Assembly (NCBI GenBank): GCA_943704425.1
Contig: CALSCP010001488.1
Coordinates: 86,240 to 150,239, forward strand
Direction: 5' to 3'
DNA: 64,000 bases
From: Ministeria vibrans ATCC 50519
Taxonomy: Eukaryota; Opisthokonta; Filasterea
In this document: positions 26,470 through 37,294 of the stretch, piece by piece
How the letters are laid out: each line of letters begins with the position of its first letter
Position numbering within the stretch: position 1 is the stretch's first letter
Notes under the pieces: model-generated
Databases searched by the model: none
Told to the model about the DNA's origin: nothing
What the model saw: only the letters and a program-made list of their open reading frames with translations
Program-made: the position numbers and the translations under genes

Positions 26470-29016
26470 CCGACACAGCCACAACAGGCAACGACAAAGA
26501 CAGTGGCGTCCCGTACCCGACAAGCACCTCAGAAGCAAGCGCCACCCCTCGTAACCGCGCCTCCTCCCCTGGTTGGCATGATGCCAAAGATGCCCATCCA
26601 GCGCTTGCCCAGTGCGCCCGTCAGCACTGTGCGTCCGGCAAGTGCCGCCGACAAGCGAGTGCAACACAACGCTGTCGAGCGTCGCTACCGCAACACCATC
26701 AATGAGCGCATCAACGAGCTGCGCAAAATTATTCCCGAGTGCCGCGGTTCCACCGACACAACGTCGTCGCTCGCCGCTGACCAGTCGGGCATCAAGATGC
26801 ACAAGGCGACCGTCCTCGCCAAGGCCATTGAGTACATTGCGCGTCTCGAGGCCGACAATGCCCTGCTTACTCGCCGTCTTGAGAAGGCGACGCTGCGCAA
26901 CCGCAACAGTGGTCTGGAGCGCAGCAGCGGAAGCACTCATCGCCTCAAGCGAACCGCCGCAAGCGCACTCGATGACGACGACGACGAGGAGGAGGAGGAG
27001 GAGGATATTTTGCGCGCTCATCGTGGTGTCGAGCGAGACATTAGCATGGATGCGGGTGCGGGTGACGAGCTCAGTGACGACGATGACGCCGGCAACGACG
27101 ATGGCGACGAGCTTGTCATGAAGATTGATCGGAGCGCCGTCGTGTCGAGTGAGACAGCAAAGGCCGCTTTGGCGTCGTCGAGTGTGCAAGACGGACGCAA
27201 GAGCAAGCGCCAGCGTGTCCATGCGCCTGGCATGACATCGGACCGCTCGCGTGCCGTCATGTTCACTCTGCTTTTCATCTGCGTCGCGTTTAACCCGGTC
27301 GCCAACCATTTTGGCGACGCTTCCTCCTTCTCAGCGTCCTCGTCCTCGGGTGCTCTCCATGGCGCTACTGGGGCTTCACGCTCACTCAGCGGTACCGGCG
27401 AGCCCACAACGGACCACAGCATCTGGATCATGTCCGTGCTCTTCAACGTGGTGCTATCGCTTGCCTGTCTTGTCCTCTGCTTTCTTGGTGAGCCTGTCGT
27501 GCAAGTAGGCACGGCCCAGTTTGAGCAGGCGCGCCAACATCAGAACAAGGCGCAGTCGGCGCGCTCGGTTGCCGAACAGCGTCGACATGTGTGTGCGACG
27601 CTTGAGGCACTCGGACGACCCGTTCCCTCAGCCTCGCTGGCTGATCTGCTTGTGGCAAGTCTGTGGCAGTCGGTGCGCCAGGTGAGCCATCGCCTGTGGT
27701 TTGGTCAGATTCTCGATCGTCTCGTGTGCACGCGTAACCAACACTCGCTCGAGTCGACGCGCCTAGCAGTCTCGGCACTGCATCGTCTGCACGCCGTCGA
27801 GCCCCCACTCTCGTGGTCTCGCGCCGTCATTGCTCTCACGGCACTCAACCTCGCCGAGGCAACCAACGACTGGAAGCTCATGGAGCGCGCCCGTGTTGCC
27901 GTGTCGCTTGAGCTCGAAATGGCCGCCATTGTAGTGCCCTGGCCCGCCTCGGTGCTGCTCGAGACGCTCGCTTGGGCCATGCTGCGTCTTGCACGTGTCT
28001 CCAAGGGCGCCGCAGTGTCGTGCCCGCTTGGCTGGCTGCCGGGCGCCGCGTCGACCTTTATGTTGGAGCAGCCGTCGCTGTGGACGAGCCGTGTCATCTC
28101 GGCGGCCACCACTACCCCGGGCGATGTGGTCTCGCAGTTTGGCAAGGCGTATCGCGACGTGACTCTCAACGATGCGTTTGCCTACCTGTGTGGTCGCGAC
28201 AACGATGATTACGCCACCGAGCTGCTTGCCGATGTGTGCGAGTGTGCCGACGTTGCAAACGACCTCCACGCGCAATGGTGGGCCTGTCTCGGACTTGCCG
28301 AGGTGCAGTGGCGCCGTGGAAACAACACGACTGCCATGCAACTGCTTGCGCGTGCCGACTCACTCGCATCCTCGACCCGTCTTGCCTTGAGCGCAAGTCA
28401 GCGTTCGCTGCGCGTCTCGTTTGCCGCACTTGTCCACCTGCACACGGACGGAGGTAGTGAGGCACTCGGTGCGGTGGAGGCTGCGTCGCGCATTGTGTCG
28501 CGTGCCGGTGAGCAGATTGCGTCGCACGACGCATCACTGCTCAACTCACTCGAGCAGGCAGCCCTGCTTATTTCACTGGGCAACATGCTCGGCGCTCGTC
28601 TTCGTCTTTGGCGCTGGATCAAATCGCAGCATGATGTGCCCCAGAACGCTACCGCACAGCTCATGGCGCGCCTCGCGTCCGGCGTCAACGCCGATCTCGC
28701 TGTGCTTACGCACCTGGCCGCCGTGTACCCCGCCGCTCTCCCTTGCCTCTACATGCACCAGGGGGTTGTCCGCGTGCTCACGGGCGCCTCGGGCCCACGC
28801 ACCGCCCAGTTCTTCCAGCGTGCAGCGCGCGAAGCGTCGTCCACCTACGACCGTGCTGTTGCCTTCCTGCGTCTCTCCGAGTGCCACGAGGCCATGGGCA
28901 ACCGCAATGCCTGTCATGAGCCCCTCGAGCGCGCCACGCGTCTCTTCGAGTCTCTTAATGCCCCTCCTCACCTCGCGGCCTGTCGTGGTCTCAGAAAAAG
29001 AATAGTTGCCCATTAA
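25690..29016 (+). CDS. Sterol regulatory element-binding protein (SREBP): membrane-anchored bHLH-zip transcription factor
   Basis: Controls sterol and lipid genes after proteolytic release from the ER/Golgi (family knowledge). One uninterrupted exon of 1,108 residues. ATG 25690 is preferred because it opens a conserved-looking acidic activation region (MAGAMDDKFLADLVLAEF); the frame is open further upstream but not protein-like. A polyGln tract lies near residue 245. The bHLH, about residues 318-385, contains HNAVERRYRNTINERI with the SREBP-specific Tyr. TM1 follows DRSR (residues 518-521) and contains the Asn-Pro of the site-2 protease segment (ICVAFNPVANHF); TM2 is IWIMSVLFNVVLSLACLVLCF. 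The ~530-residue C-terminal region fits the SCAP-binding regulatory domain. The short luminal loop has no obvious RxxL site-1 motif. The gene converges with alpha-COP downstream. Confidence 0.9.
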
Positions 29017-29284
29017 GTCAATCATCATAATTTTAATACAATAATACTATTATTATTTTTATTACCACAACGTCTTGTTTATACTATTGTTCTTCTTTAT
29101 CGTATTTTCTATTGTAGTCGTCCAAAAGAGAAATTGAAAATGTGAAATAACTAGTGGGTTGCTGTTGAAATTTTGCTGTTGGTTGTACTTTCTTTTTTCC
29201 TCTCTCTCTCCCTTCTCCCTCTCGCTCTCTCCCTCTCGCTCTCTCTCTCTCTCTCCCTCTCTCTGGCGCGTGTGAAGCTGACTC
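29017..29284. other. Convergent 3' spacer between SREBP and alpha-COP
   Basis: 268 bp between two stop codons: an AT-rich half (29017-29190) and a CT-rich microsatellite (about 29198-29268). It must hold both polyadenylation regions. No gene seen. Confidence 0.6.
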
Positions 29285-31563
29285 CTAACGCTGCGCAAGA
29301 CAGAACTGCACACCCATGCCCTCCTTGCCGGCTTCGCCAACCTACGCACAGAGAGAACAATGAGTGGCCAGAGATGAATTATTTGGTATTATTATTATTA
29401 TTGCATACTTGGCAAATAGGACAGAGCTTTCCCTTGTGCTCCGGGAGGAAGGAGGCAGCGCAGAAGGGGCACTGAATGACGGCGTTGCCGCGGTAGATGG
29501 GCACGTACGAGATGGCGCACACATTGAAGGGGTTGAGGGCGTCGTAGTTGAGCTGGTGTTTGTCGGTGGGGTCCTGCTCGCAGGCTGCAAGCAACTTGCG
29601 AATCTGCGTGGACACATCAGCGCGTGGGCCCATCTCGAGCAGACGACGACACAGCACGGCACACGTCTTCTTGTTCTCCAGCTTGAAGAAGGCACGAGTG
29701 GCTGTCTTGAGGGTCAGCATCACATGGCCCGCCTGCAGTTTGCAGTGCGAAAAGTACACGGCCAGCTCGCACGATCGCTTCACGTCCTCAATCGAGCTCT
29801 GCAAAAAGAAGGGAAAAAAAGAAGAAAAAAGAAGAAGACAATAAAAAGTAAGACAATAAATAAGACAAGGCGATGCGATGATGGTTGTTTTTTTTTTCTT
29901 CGTTTTTTTACCTTGGGCATGTCTTTACGGCGGGTCTCGAGCGACAGACCCAGAATGTACTCGCGACAGGTGTTGAGCATCTCCAGAGCCTCGGCAGCCT
30001 CCTGGCGGCTCTCCACGACGAGCATGGAGAGGTGCAAGAGAACGTCGCGAAACTTGACAAGCGAGTCGCTGAACTTGCCGTTGGTGGTGGCGGTCGACGC
30101 TGCGTTAAGGCGTTCACCGAGCATGCGTAGGGTAAGTGAGTGGGCCGGCAACTTGTTGCTGGTGCTCGAGTCCTTCCAGTTGCGCAGCAACGAGTGTTGC
30201 AGCGATGGGACGCCCGCGACACCCGGCAGAGACGAGTGTGACGCGAGGTAGGTGTGGAGCACTGCGTCGCGAAGCACGTCAAAGTTGACAGCACCAATTT
30301 GTTTGGTGAGCATTTGCGCCATGGAATCGAGCGAGCCGGCGGAAGCATGGTCGGCGGCAAGGTGCGAGTGTTTGGTCCAGCCCTGCGAGGCGGGCTGGCC
30401 ACGTGTGGGCACGGTGAAGCCACCTGGACCGGCTGTGGCGGCCGCAAGGCTTCCTTCGACCTCAGGGGGCAATTCAATATCTTCCAGGTCGCCGTCGGAC
30501 CATCCACCGCCCGAACCGGCGTCGGAGCCCTCGGCGGCACCACCTTCGTCGTCGCTGTCGTCCCCCCAGCCCCCGGGTGCCTTCTTCTTCTTCTTCTTGC
30601 TGTCGCCGTCGAGACCGAGGTCGTCGTCGCTGTCGTCGCCCCAGTCGCCGCCGCCAAGACCTTCGGCATCGACCGAAACCACGTCGCCAACGGCACTGCC
30701 CTTGCCCGCGTTGTCAAAGAAGCCGCGCGTGACGGCAAGTAGAGGCCAGTTGGCCTCGAAGCAGGGAGTGATGGGCATAGGGGGTTGCATGAGACGAGCG
30801 TCGGGCAGGGAGGAGGGTAGAGCAATCGCGTCGCCGACAAGAGCGCGAATGGCCTCCGCCTCGTCAACAAGGCCGTGTGTGGTAGCGGCGAGGAATGCGA
30901 GAGCGTACTGACCGGCGGCCTTGAGCAGCTTGACGCGCTCGGACACGTCGCCAAGGTAGAGAGCGTTGTGAAACTGCGAAAAGGCATCGCCACGCATCTC
31001 GGCAATCTTGACCATACGACGAAGCTTGTCGATGTTGCCGGTGACGAGGTAGAGAAAGGACAGACGATCAAAGTTCTTGGTGCGCTGCAGCGACATTTCC
31101 AGCACCTGGTGGTTGCCCTGGCGCAGAGCAGCGTCAGCCAGTCGCTCCCAGCACGCCTTGTCCTCGAGTGCTTTGGCGGCCTCGAGGGCCACTTCAATGT
31201 TGCCGCACTCGAGCGCGAGCGAGAAACGAGTCTTCTCGTCCTTGACAAAGTGCAATGCAACCTCGGGATAACCCTTCTTCTGGAGGTACGAGATGATGCT
31301 CTGGCCAACCAGACGCGAGTTGCGCACCATAAAGAGCACCTCGTCGTACTTGCGTCGCACCAGCGCCAGCTTGAACTTGAATTCGGTCGGGTCAATGCCC
31401 AGCACGCGGGTCTTCACCTCACGGTCCACACAAAAGACACTGGTACCCTTCACCTTGATCAGGTAGATGGGAATGTCCAGTGTTCGGATAATGCCAGCGT
31501 CACTGCAAGTGGGGAAAAAGAAAATAAAAAATTGTGAGCCAAAATTTGAGTGAGTGTCAATGC

Positions 31564-31625
<62 letters not shown>

Positions 31626-31710
31626 TGCAAGTGAGTGTGTGCGTGTATGTATGTGTATTATGGTGTGTGTGTGTGTGTGTATGTATGTGTATTATGGTGT
31701 GTGTGTGTGT

Positions 31711-31748
<38 letters not shown>

Positions 31749-32181
31749 TGCGAGTGAGTGTGTGCGTGTATGTATGTGTATTATGGTGTGTGTGTGTGTG
31801 TGTGTATGTGTGTGTGTGTGTGTGTGCGTACCCAGAGTCGAGAGCGTATTTAATGTGGCTGAGAGTGGTGTAGATGAAGACGCCGTCCTCCTGCCAGACG
31901 CCGCTCTTGATGCGGATGGTCTCCGTGACCATGCAGAGTACGTCAAGGTCGCGGTTGCAGAGGAAGATCTGAGTGGCCGACATGAGAGCAACGCGCTTCA
32001 TGTCGGGTGACCAGGCAACGTATTTGATGAGCGACGCAGACACGCTCGCCATCACGCGGCGCTGTTGCATGTCAAAGAACGACACGGTCTCCTAAAAATG
32101 ATAATAATATAAATAAATAAAAAATTAATAAAAATAACAATAATAATAATAATAATAATAATAATTATAATAATAATAATA

Positions 32182-32220
<39 letters not shown>

Positions 32221-34314
32221 TTTAGTATTATCAATTACAATAATTATGATACTCGTACCGGGGTGCGGAGAAGGAGGTTTCCGGTGCCGGCGTAGAAGAT
32301 GTTGTCGACGGCAAGGTTGTTGGGGATGGGGACCTTCTTGGTGACGGTGTTTTCGAGGTTCTTCATGAGGATTTGACGACCCTTTGCGAGTACCGCAAAG
32401 CGGTTGCGTGCGACCCAGACGGCAGCAAGACCGGCGCCGCGCTTGAGCTCGGGGTCGGAGGAGGAAGTGGCACGCGGCAGCATCATGAGAACGTAAGAGC
32501 CGCCGTCAACATTGTTGGTGAGAAGGACGGCGTGCTCGGCGGCGTTGTAGGCCATGTCGCGGTAAGGGACTGCGGGCTTCTGGCCTGCCTGACTGATGGA
32601 CACGAGAGGCTGGTCGCGCGTCGTGCCAATCTCGTAGACGCGCAAGTAGCGGTCCTTGATGTAGTACAGCTTGCCTTCGTGTGCAGCATACGCGGGTCGT
32701 TCGCGCTGCAGCTTGAACACAATGAGGCCGCTGTCGTGACCGGCCGCGAACAAGTTTGAGTCGGCGTGTGCCGCGAGCACCCAGAAGCGATCTGCCTCGC
32801 GACGCACTGTCTGCACTCCCTGGCGCTTGTTCATGTCCCACACGCGAATCGAGCGATCTTCGGCACACGACAAGACGAGGTCCTGTTGACGAGACAAGTG
32901 TAAGAGAGTGAGTGTGACTGTGAGAAAGTAAGACGAGAATGGGTGGGAAAAAACTGACTTGTTTGGGATGGAAGACGATGGAGCCGACGCCGTTAAAGTG
33001 GCCACGAAAGGTGTCGACCTCCCATGCATTGGCCTCGGTGTAGCTCCAGATTTTGACTTGGCGATCGTCACCACCGCTAGCAATGAGCGACGACGCTGGG
33101 TGGAAGGTGGCGTAGTTGACACCGCGGTCGTGGCCCTCGAGAACCCGCTTGACAATTGCGTCTGACTGTCCAAACAGATCGGTGTGGCCTTGACCGTTGC
33201 CACCACGCGAGCGATCGTCCAGTCCTGGAGCAGACATTTTGCGTCGAAGACCGCTGATGTCCCACAGACGCACCGTGGCGTCGAGCGAAGCAGACACGAC
33301 CAGGTCGTCGCGTGGATGGAACTCGGCTGACATGACGTAGTGATTGTGGCCCGCCAGCACGCACATGCATGTGCGTGACTGCCAGTTCCAAATGCGCATG
33401 GTGTGGTCGTCCGAGGCACTGATCACCCAAGGGTGTTCCTAAAGAGAAGAAGTGAGCATATTAATAATAATGATAATTATTAGTATCGTTTTGAGTCAGG
33501 CTTACTTCATGAAACTTGGTGGTGCGCACGTAGTCCTGGAAAGAAACAAGAACGTGTGAGTATACAATTATGTTCCGAGAAGGGGATGGGAGTGACAGTT
33601 TCGTTGGCGACGTACCAAGTGACCGAGGAGCGTGAAGAGACAACGACGCTGCTTATAGTTCCACACTTTGACTTTGTAGTCGTCGCCACCACTCACAAAC
33701 ATCGGCTGAGACTTGTGGAAGTCAACGCCACGCACAGGCCCGTCGTGCTCGTCAAAACTGTCGATGCGGGTGCCCATCCGATAGTCCCACAACTGGATTG
33801 AGCCCGAGTAGAGCGATGCCAAGAGCCATGGCCGTTTCGGGTGGAAGCTCAGACCTATGCACAGCAAAACGAAGGGTGAGGGCTGCAGACTGAGAGATCG
33901 TTGGGGCAGAGGGAGGGAGGATGTGGGGGAGGGGTGCGTGTGGACGTGGGCGTGATGCGAAGGTTGGCCAGTGCGCTGTGCTGTGCTGTGCTGGAGGATA
34001 GAGTGTCCAACGAAAAAGAAAATGGGGATGTTTGGCCATCAAGACAAATTTCCCTTGCGCTGTGGCTTGACGGGCGGTGACACTGCACAGCGACGGTGCA
34101 TGGCGGGATGGGGTGGGGGTGAGAAGAGGCTGGCAAAGGGCAGAAAGAACGATTGAGACGAAATGCTGTTCGTGGCAATGTACACGACGCAGTTGCAGAG
34201 ACGAATGCCGCCGAGGGGGGCAGGGCGCAGGGCTGGCTGGGCGCGGTGCCTTGCGGGCGACCAGAAAGGCCCCCGTCAAGCCCATCGATCGATGAGAAAC
34301 TGTCACTCTTTTCC

Positions 34315-34345
<31 letters not shown>

Positions 34346-34575
34346 TTTTCTGTTTGCGATCTGGAGAGTGTTTGGAGGAGAGTCGCTGAAGAGAGGGTGT
34401 TGTATGTGTGCGACTGCAAGCGGGGGTGTGCGTGGGGGATGGGCGGCAGTGACGATGGGTTCAGAGTGTTTTGTATTGTGATTGTGGAGTGTCAGAGGAT
34501 GAGGGGAAGCCGGTGGGTGTGGGGCATGCTCTCACCCTTGACTCTTGAGGACTGTGTCTCGAGTTTAGTCAGCAT
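29285..34575 (-). CDS. COPA: Coatomer subunit alpha (alpha-COP)
   Basis: Large scaffold subunit of the COPI coat for retrograde Golgi-to-ER traffic. The start ATG 34575 opens a 40-nt exon ([13 protein letters not shown]) that joins across a 681-bp intron to [10 protein letters not shown]; this N-terminus is near-invariant in the family. WD40 repeats follow ([39 protein letters not shown]), then the coatomer WD-associated region, an acidic linker (GGWGDDSDD repeated) and the C-terminal domain ([17 protein letters not shown]). The frame appears to end in Asn-rich low complexity, but a GTATGC donor at 29408 and a GCGTAG acceptor lead to a last exon 29285-29341 encoding [18 protein letters not shown], matching the normal alpha-COP terminus. 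Length is about 1,200 residues, usual for the family. Several introns are filled with microsatellites. Confidence 0.95.
31561..31829. repeat. (GT)n/(CA)n microsatellite with an internal ~123-bp duplication in a COPA intron
   Basis: Starts with (GC)n, then long GT runs. The segment GTGGTGCAAGTGAGTGTG...ATTATGG near 31622-31697 recurs with one change near 31745-31788. In the pre-mRNA this is a long CA-rich tract close to the donor GTACGCAC at the 31829 side. Confidence 0.9.
32140..32225. repeat. (AAT/ATT)n tract in a COPA intron
   Basis: AATAATAAT runs switch into ATTATTATT runs near 32180, so the tract is also a long imperfect palindrome able to fold on itself. It lies between exons ending near 32094 and 32258. 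Confidence 0.85.
33855..34535 (-). other. Unusually long first intron of COPA
   Basis: 681 bp, about ten times the common intron length here, starting GTGAGAGC after a 40-nt first exon and ending TGCATAG. It is partly GC-rich and non-repetitive (33870-34300) and contains a poly-T run near 34314-34350 on the plus strand. No convincing protein-coding frame is seen on either strand. Confidence 0.7.
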
Positions 34576-34661
34576 GAGAAATGAAAAGAAGTGTAAAATG
34601 TAAAAACAATCTTTTGCAAAATTCTCTCAAGAGTTTTATCATTATTATTCCTTTCGCCTTG
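34576..34661. promoter_or_regulatory. Very short bidirectional promoter between COPA and the glomulin-like gene
   Basis: Only 86 bp separate the two start codons, so both genes probably share promoter elements and their 5' UTRs must be short or overlapping. The segment is AT-rich. No specific motif is claimed. Confidence 0.55.
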
Positions 34662-36578
34662 ATGAACGATCGAGTTCGTGAGCTTGCCGAGCGCTTTGAT
34701 CCGGTCGTGGGCTCGCCGGAGCTTTGCGATCTGCTTGGAAACCGCTTCTCGACCGTACGCGTCGCACACACACTCGTCCGCCGTGCTCGTCGTCATGGTC
34801 TGTTGTAGGGTCCGCTTGGCTTGCCGCCGACGCTGCGCGTTGAAGAGATCCCTGGGGCGCTTGAGGCGCTGGCTGAGTATGACGCAGTCGTCTCGGAAAT
34901 GACCTTTGAAATCCTTCCGGTTGTGCTGCCGCTCTTGTCGTCCAACGAAGAGGCCAGTGTGCACGCTGCAGTCGCGCGCTTTCTCGAAACGTGTACGATG
35001 TGGTGTTGTGTTTCTTGTGCTTGGTCTTTGGCTCTTGTGTGTGTTTGTTTGTATCTCTGCACTATAATATTATTACGTGTCCTGACTAAGAATTGTGTGT
35101 TTGTTTGTATCTCTGCACTATAATATTATTACGTGTCCTGACTAAGAATTGTCTCTCACTCCTCTCTCGCTTGTTCGTTCTTTCATCTTTTCCGAATTGA
35201 AGCTGCCACTCTCTGTGATGCTCCTCGGCTTGCGGCCCTTGCTGTGGTGGAATTCCTTGAGTCGGTGGTTGTTGCGAGTGGCGTGGACTTGTGTCGCTGT
35301 GTGCGCGTGCTTCCTTCCTTGCTCATCCTCCTCCGACGCATTCGCACGACGCATCGCAAACGCTTTGACATGTTTGCCATGACAACACTGGAAATGCTCA
35401 CCCGTGCCATTGGTCTGGCCTTTTGCACCACCGCACAGCCCTATCCGCTTCTTGGAGACCTTCCTGTGTCGCTTGGCACTCTCGCCACTTTTGCTGAAGA
35501 GATTGCCTCCCTGTGTGACGCTCATTCGGCCGACCGACGCGCTTGTACCCATCTGATCCTGTCCATTGCTGCATTGGTCGCCTCGATAGAACCGACCAGT
35601 GCCACGCTTCGTGCGCTTCCCGGTCGCCCTTCGGTGGTCCGACACGAACAAGGCACGGCGGCCCATGAGGAGAGCGCCCATGATGAGGAGACCGCGCAGG
35701 CAATGCATTGTGTTGCCGTTCGATGCGCCACCCTTCTACGCCACACTGTGCGACGCGACGTCTCCGAGATGGTCGAGCGCTTTGTGTTGCGACCCACGGC
35801 CGCTACCAATGCGCCTACCGCTGAGGAACCTGACGCGGCCGCTTCGCTGAATATCTTTGCCACAGGTGTTGCTCTGCTTCTGGTAGAAGGGGCGCCCGAT
35901 TTTCGCTTGGCGCGGGTGCTCTCACCGGCTTACGCGTGTCTCTTGGCCAATGCGTGTGTCGAGCCGCTGTTGGTACGCACTGATCGCGAACATGGGTGTC
36001 GGCGAGGCATTGTGCTTGCCGATCAGCTCCTGGGCGACTACGGGGACATTCCTGACTGTATTGGTATTCACTCACTTGTGCGCACCCTTGGTTCGTTCAT
36101 GGTACAGTCGCCACGTGCACGAGAGCGCACAGCGACGCACTCTGTGCTCGCACGATTGCTCACCGTTCAGCTTGAGCCTTCGGCGCAACACAGTGCTCTG
36201 ATAATGTCGCTAAGCACCGTGCCCTTTGCCCAGGCTTTTGGTGCCTTTGTGACACTCGCACGTGAGCAAATTCGACGCGCCCTGGACACCGGTGCGGCCA
36301 GTGAGTGGTTTGGTGCGCCGCCTCACGTGTGGACGCTTGTCAGTGCAGCACTCGATCACCGTGGTCACGCTGAAACGGATCCTGGCTGCCTGGCGGCCAT
36401 CGTGAGCCTCCTTCGCTACGTGCTTCTGCGCGACCAAGCAAATGTCACGGGTATTTGGAGCCATCGAGAACAATTGCTGGGACTTGTGCGTGAGCTCGTG
36501 GCACCCTTGTCCTTTGACTCGTTCTCGTACGACATGGCGAAGCAGGTGTTGACCATGTTGGAGGACAGAACGACGTGA
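34662..36578 (+). CDS. Glomulin/ALF4 (YAP-binding) family helical-repeat protein
   Basis: Glomulin binds the RBX1 RING and inhibits cullin-RING ubiquitin ligases; ALF4 is the plant counterpart. Exons 34662-34754, 34809-34992 and 35203-36578 total 1,653 nt, giving 550 residues (human glomulin 594). Intron 1 is 54 bp (GTACGC...TTGTAG) and contains an in-frame TAG; intron 2 is 210 bp with a perfect tandem duplication. The protein is almost entirely helical and rich in Leu/Ala, fitting HEAT-like repeats. The best identity signal is the C-terminal LLRYVLLRDQANVTGIWSHR, resembling the glomulin stretch LNLLRYL...NxTGLW. No catalytic motif is present. Alternative: another HEAT-repeat protein of similar size. 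Family call moderately sure, gene model confident. Confidence 0.6.
35037..35152. repeat. Perfect 56-bp tandem duplication in glomulin-like intron 2
   Basis: Two adjacent identical 56-bp units (35037-35092 and 35093-35148, match continuing to 35152) containing TATCTCTGCACTATAAT. No mismatch is seen, implying a very recent duplication or an assembly duplication. Confidence 0.95.
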
Positions 36579-36731
36579 AGGAATAATAATTATTCGACTG
36601 TAAATAACTAATAGTATAATTAATTACCTAGACGTTTTCCCACTCCACTCCCTCGTTGTTACTCTTTTAATAAACACACTCAGGACAACTATACGCTAAT
36701 ACAACCTGCAACAACTCTTGCCGATCGACAT

Positions 36732-37294
36732 ACAGTCTTCACAAATGGCTCGTATGAAGCAAACCAAAGAAAGGGAGGAGTCGGAGTGTACGTCCCAGGG
36801 ATGCACGCAAAAAGAAGAGTGAGGGGTGGTCGAGAAGATAAGACACGACCACTCCTCGCATATGACTGGAAATTTGCAAGAGTAGAATGTGTAGAGTAAT
36901 TTCCAAACAACGGAACTATGGGCAGTGGTGGTGGCGCTGAGCGCACTCCCAGCGACGGCAGACCTTCACTTCCACGTCGACAACAGGACGGCTATTGTCA
37001 GTATAATCACGGGAGAGAAGATGACACTCAAAAAACGATGGAAATAAGAGAGTGGCAGGGTGAAGGAGTCCAAGGCGAAGAGTCGAATAGACCTAAACAA
37101 TTCGGCACCGACAGCAAGGGCGGCCGTGCGGGCAGAGATGGCATTTCACACGGGAACACATCACGGTCAAGTACGTCAAAGCTCATGTAGGCGAGGCGGG
37201 TTATGAGAGTGAGCCAGACTGGCGTGAGCGAGCGAATGCGGTAGCAGAGGAGCTGGCGAAAGAAGCTTTTGCCCTAGGACTTCCAAAAAAATAA
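36732..37294 (+). pseudogene. Decayed RNase HI-type domain, probably a retroelement or RNase H gene remnant
   Basis: Pieces of an RNase H fold occur in order but in different frames. TVFTNGSYEANQRKGGVGVY (36732 on) is strand 1, with the first catalytic Asp replaced by Asn; it runs into TAA at 36897. ELWAVVALSALPATADLHFH plus VDNRTAIV (from 36913, shifted frame) carries the catalytic Glu and the third-site Asp and stops at 37045. VKYVKAHVGEAG followed by ERANAVAEELAKEA (from 37163, third frame) is the C-terminal strand and helix, with Glu at the last metal position, ending TAA 37292-37294. Hence a non-functional relic. No reverse transcriptase is seen nearby, so the source could be a LINE or a cellular RNase H1. 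Confidence 0.75.

Noticed and set aside
31534..32085. Frames rich in Cys/Val or His/Thr
   Set aside because: Translations of the (GT)n/(CA)n tract. The flanking COPA exons splice it out cleanly.
34163..34603. Plus-strand frames inside COPA intron 1
   Set aside because: Partly translation of a poly-T run (Phe-rich). No homology, and the region is accounted for as an intron by the conserved COPA N-terminus.
34806..34808. In-frame TAG as a nonsense mutation in the glomulin-like gene
   Set aside because: It is the end of a 54-bp intron with a GTACGC donor, a class used widely here. Removal leaves a continuous sensible protein.
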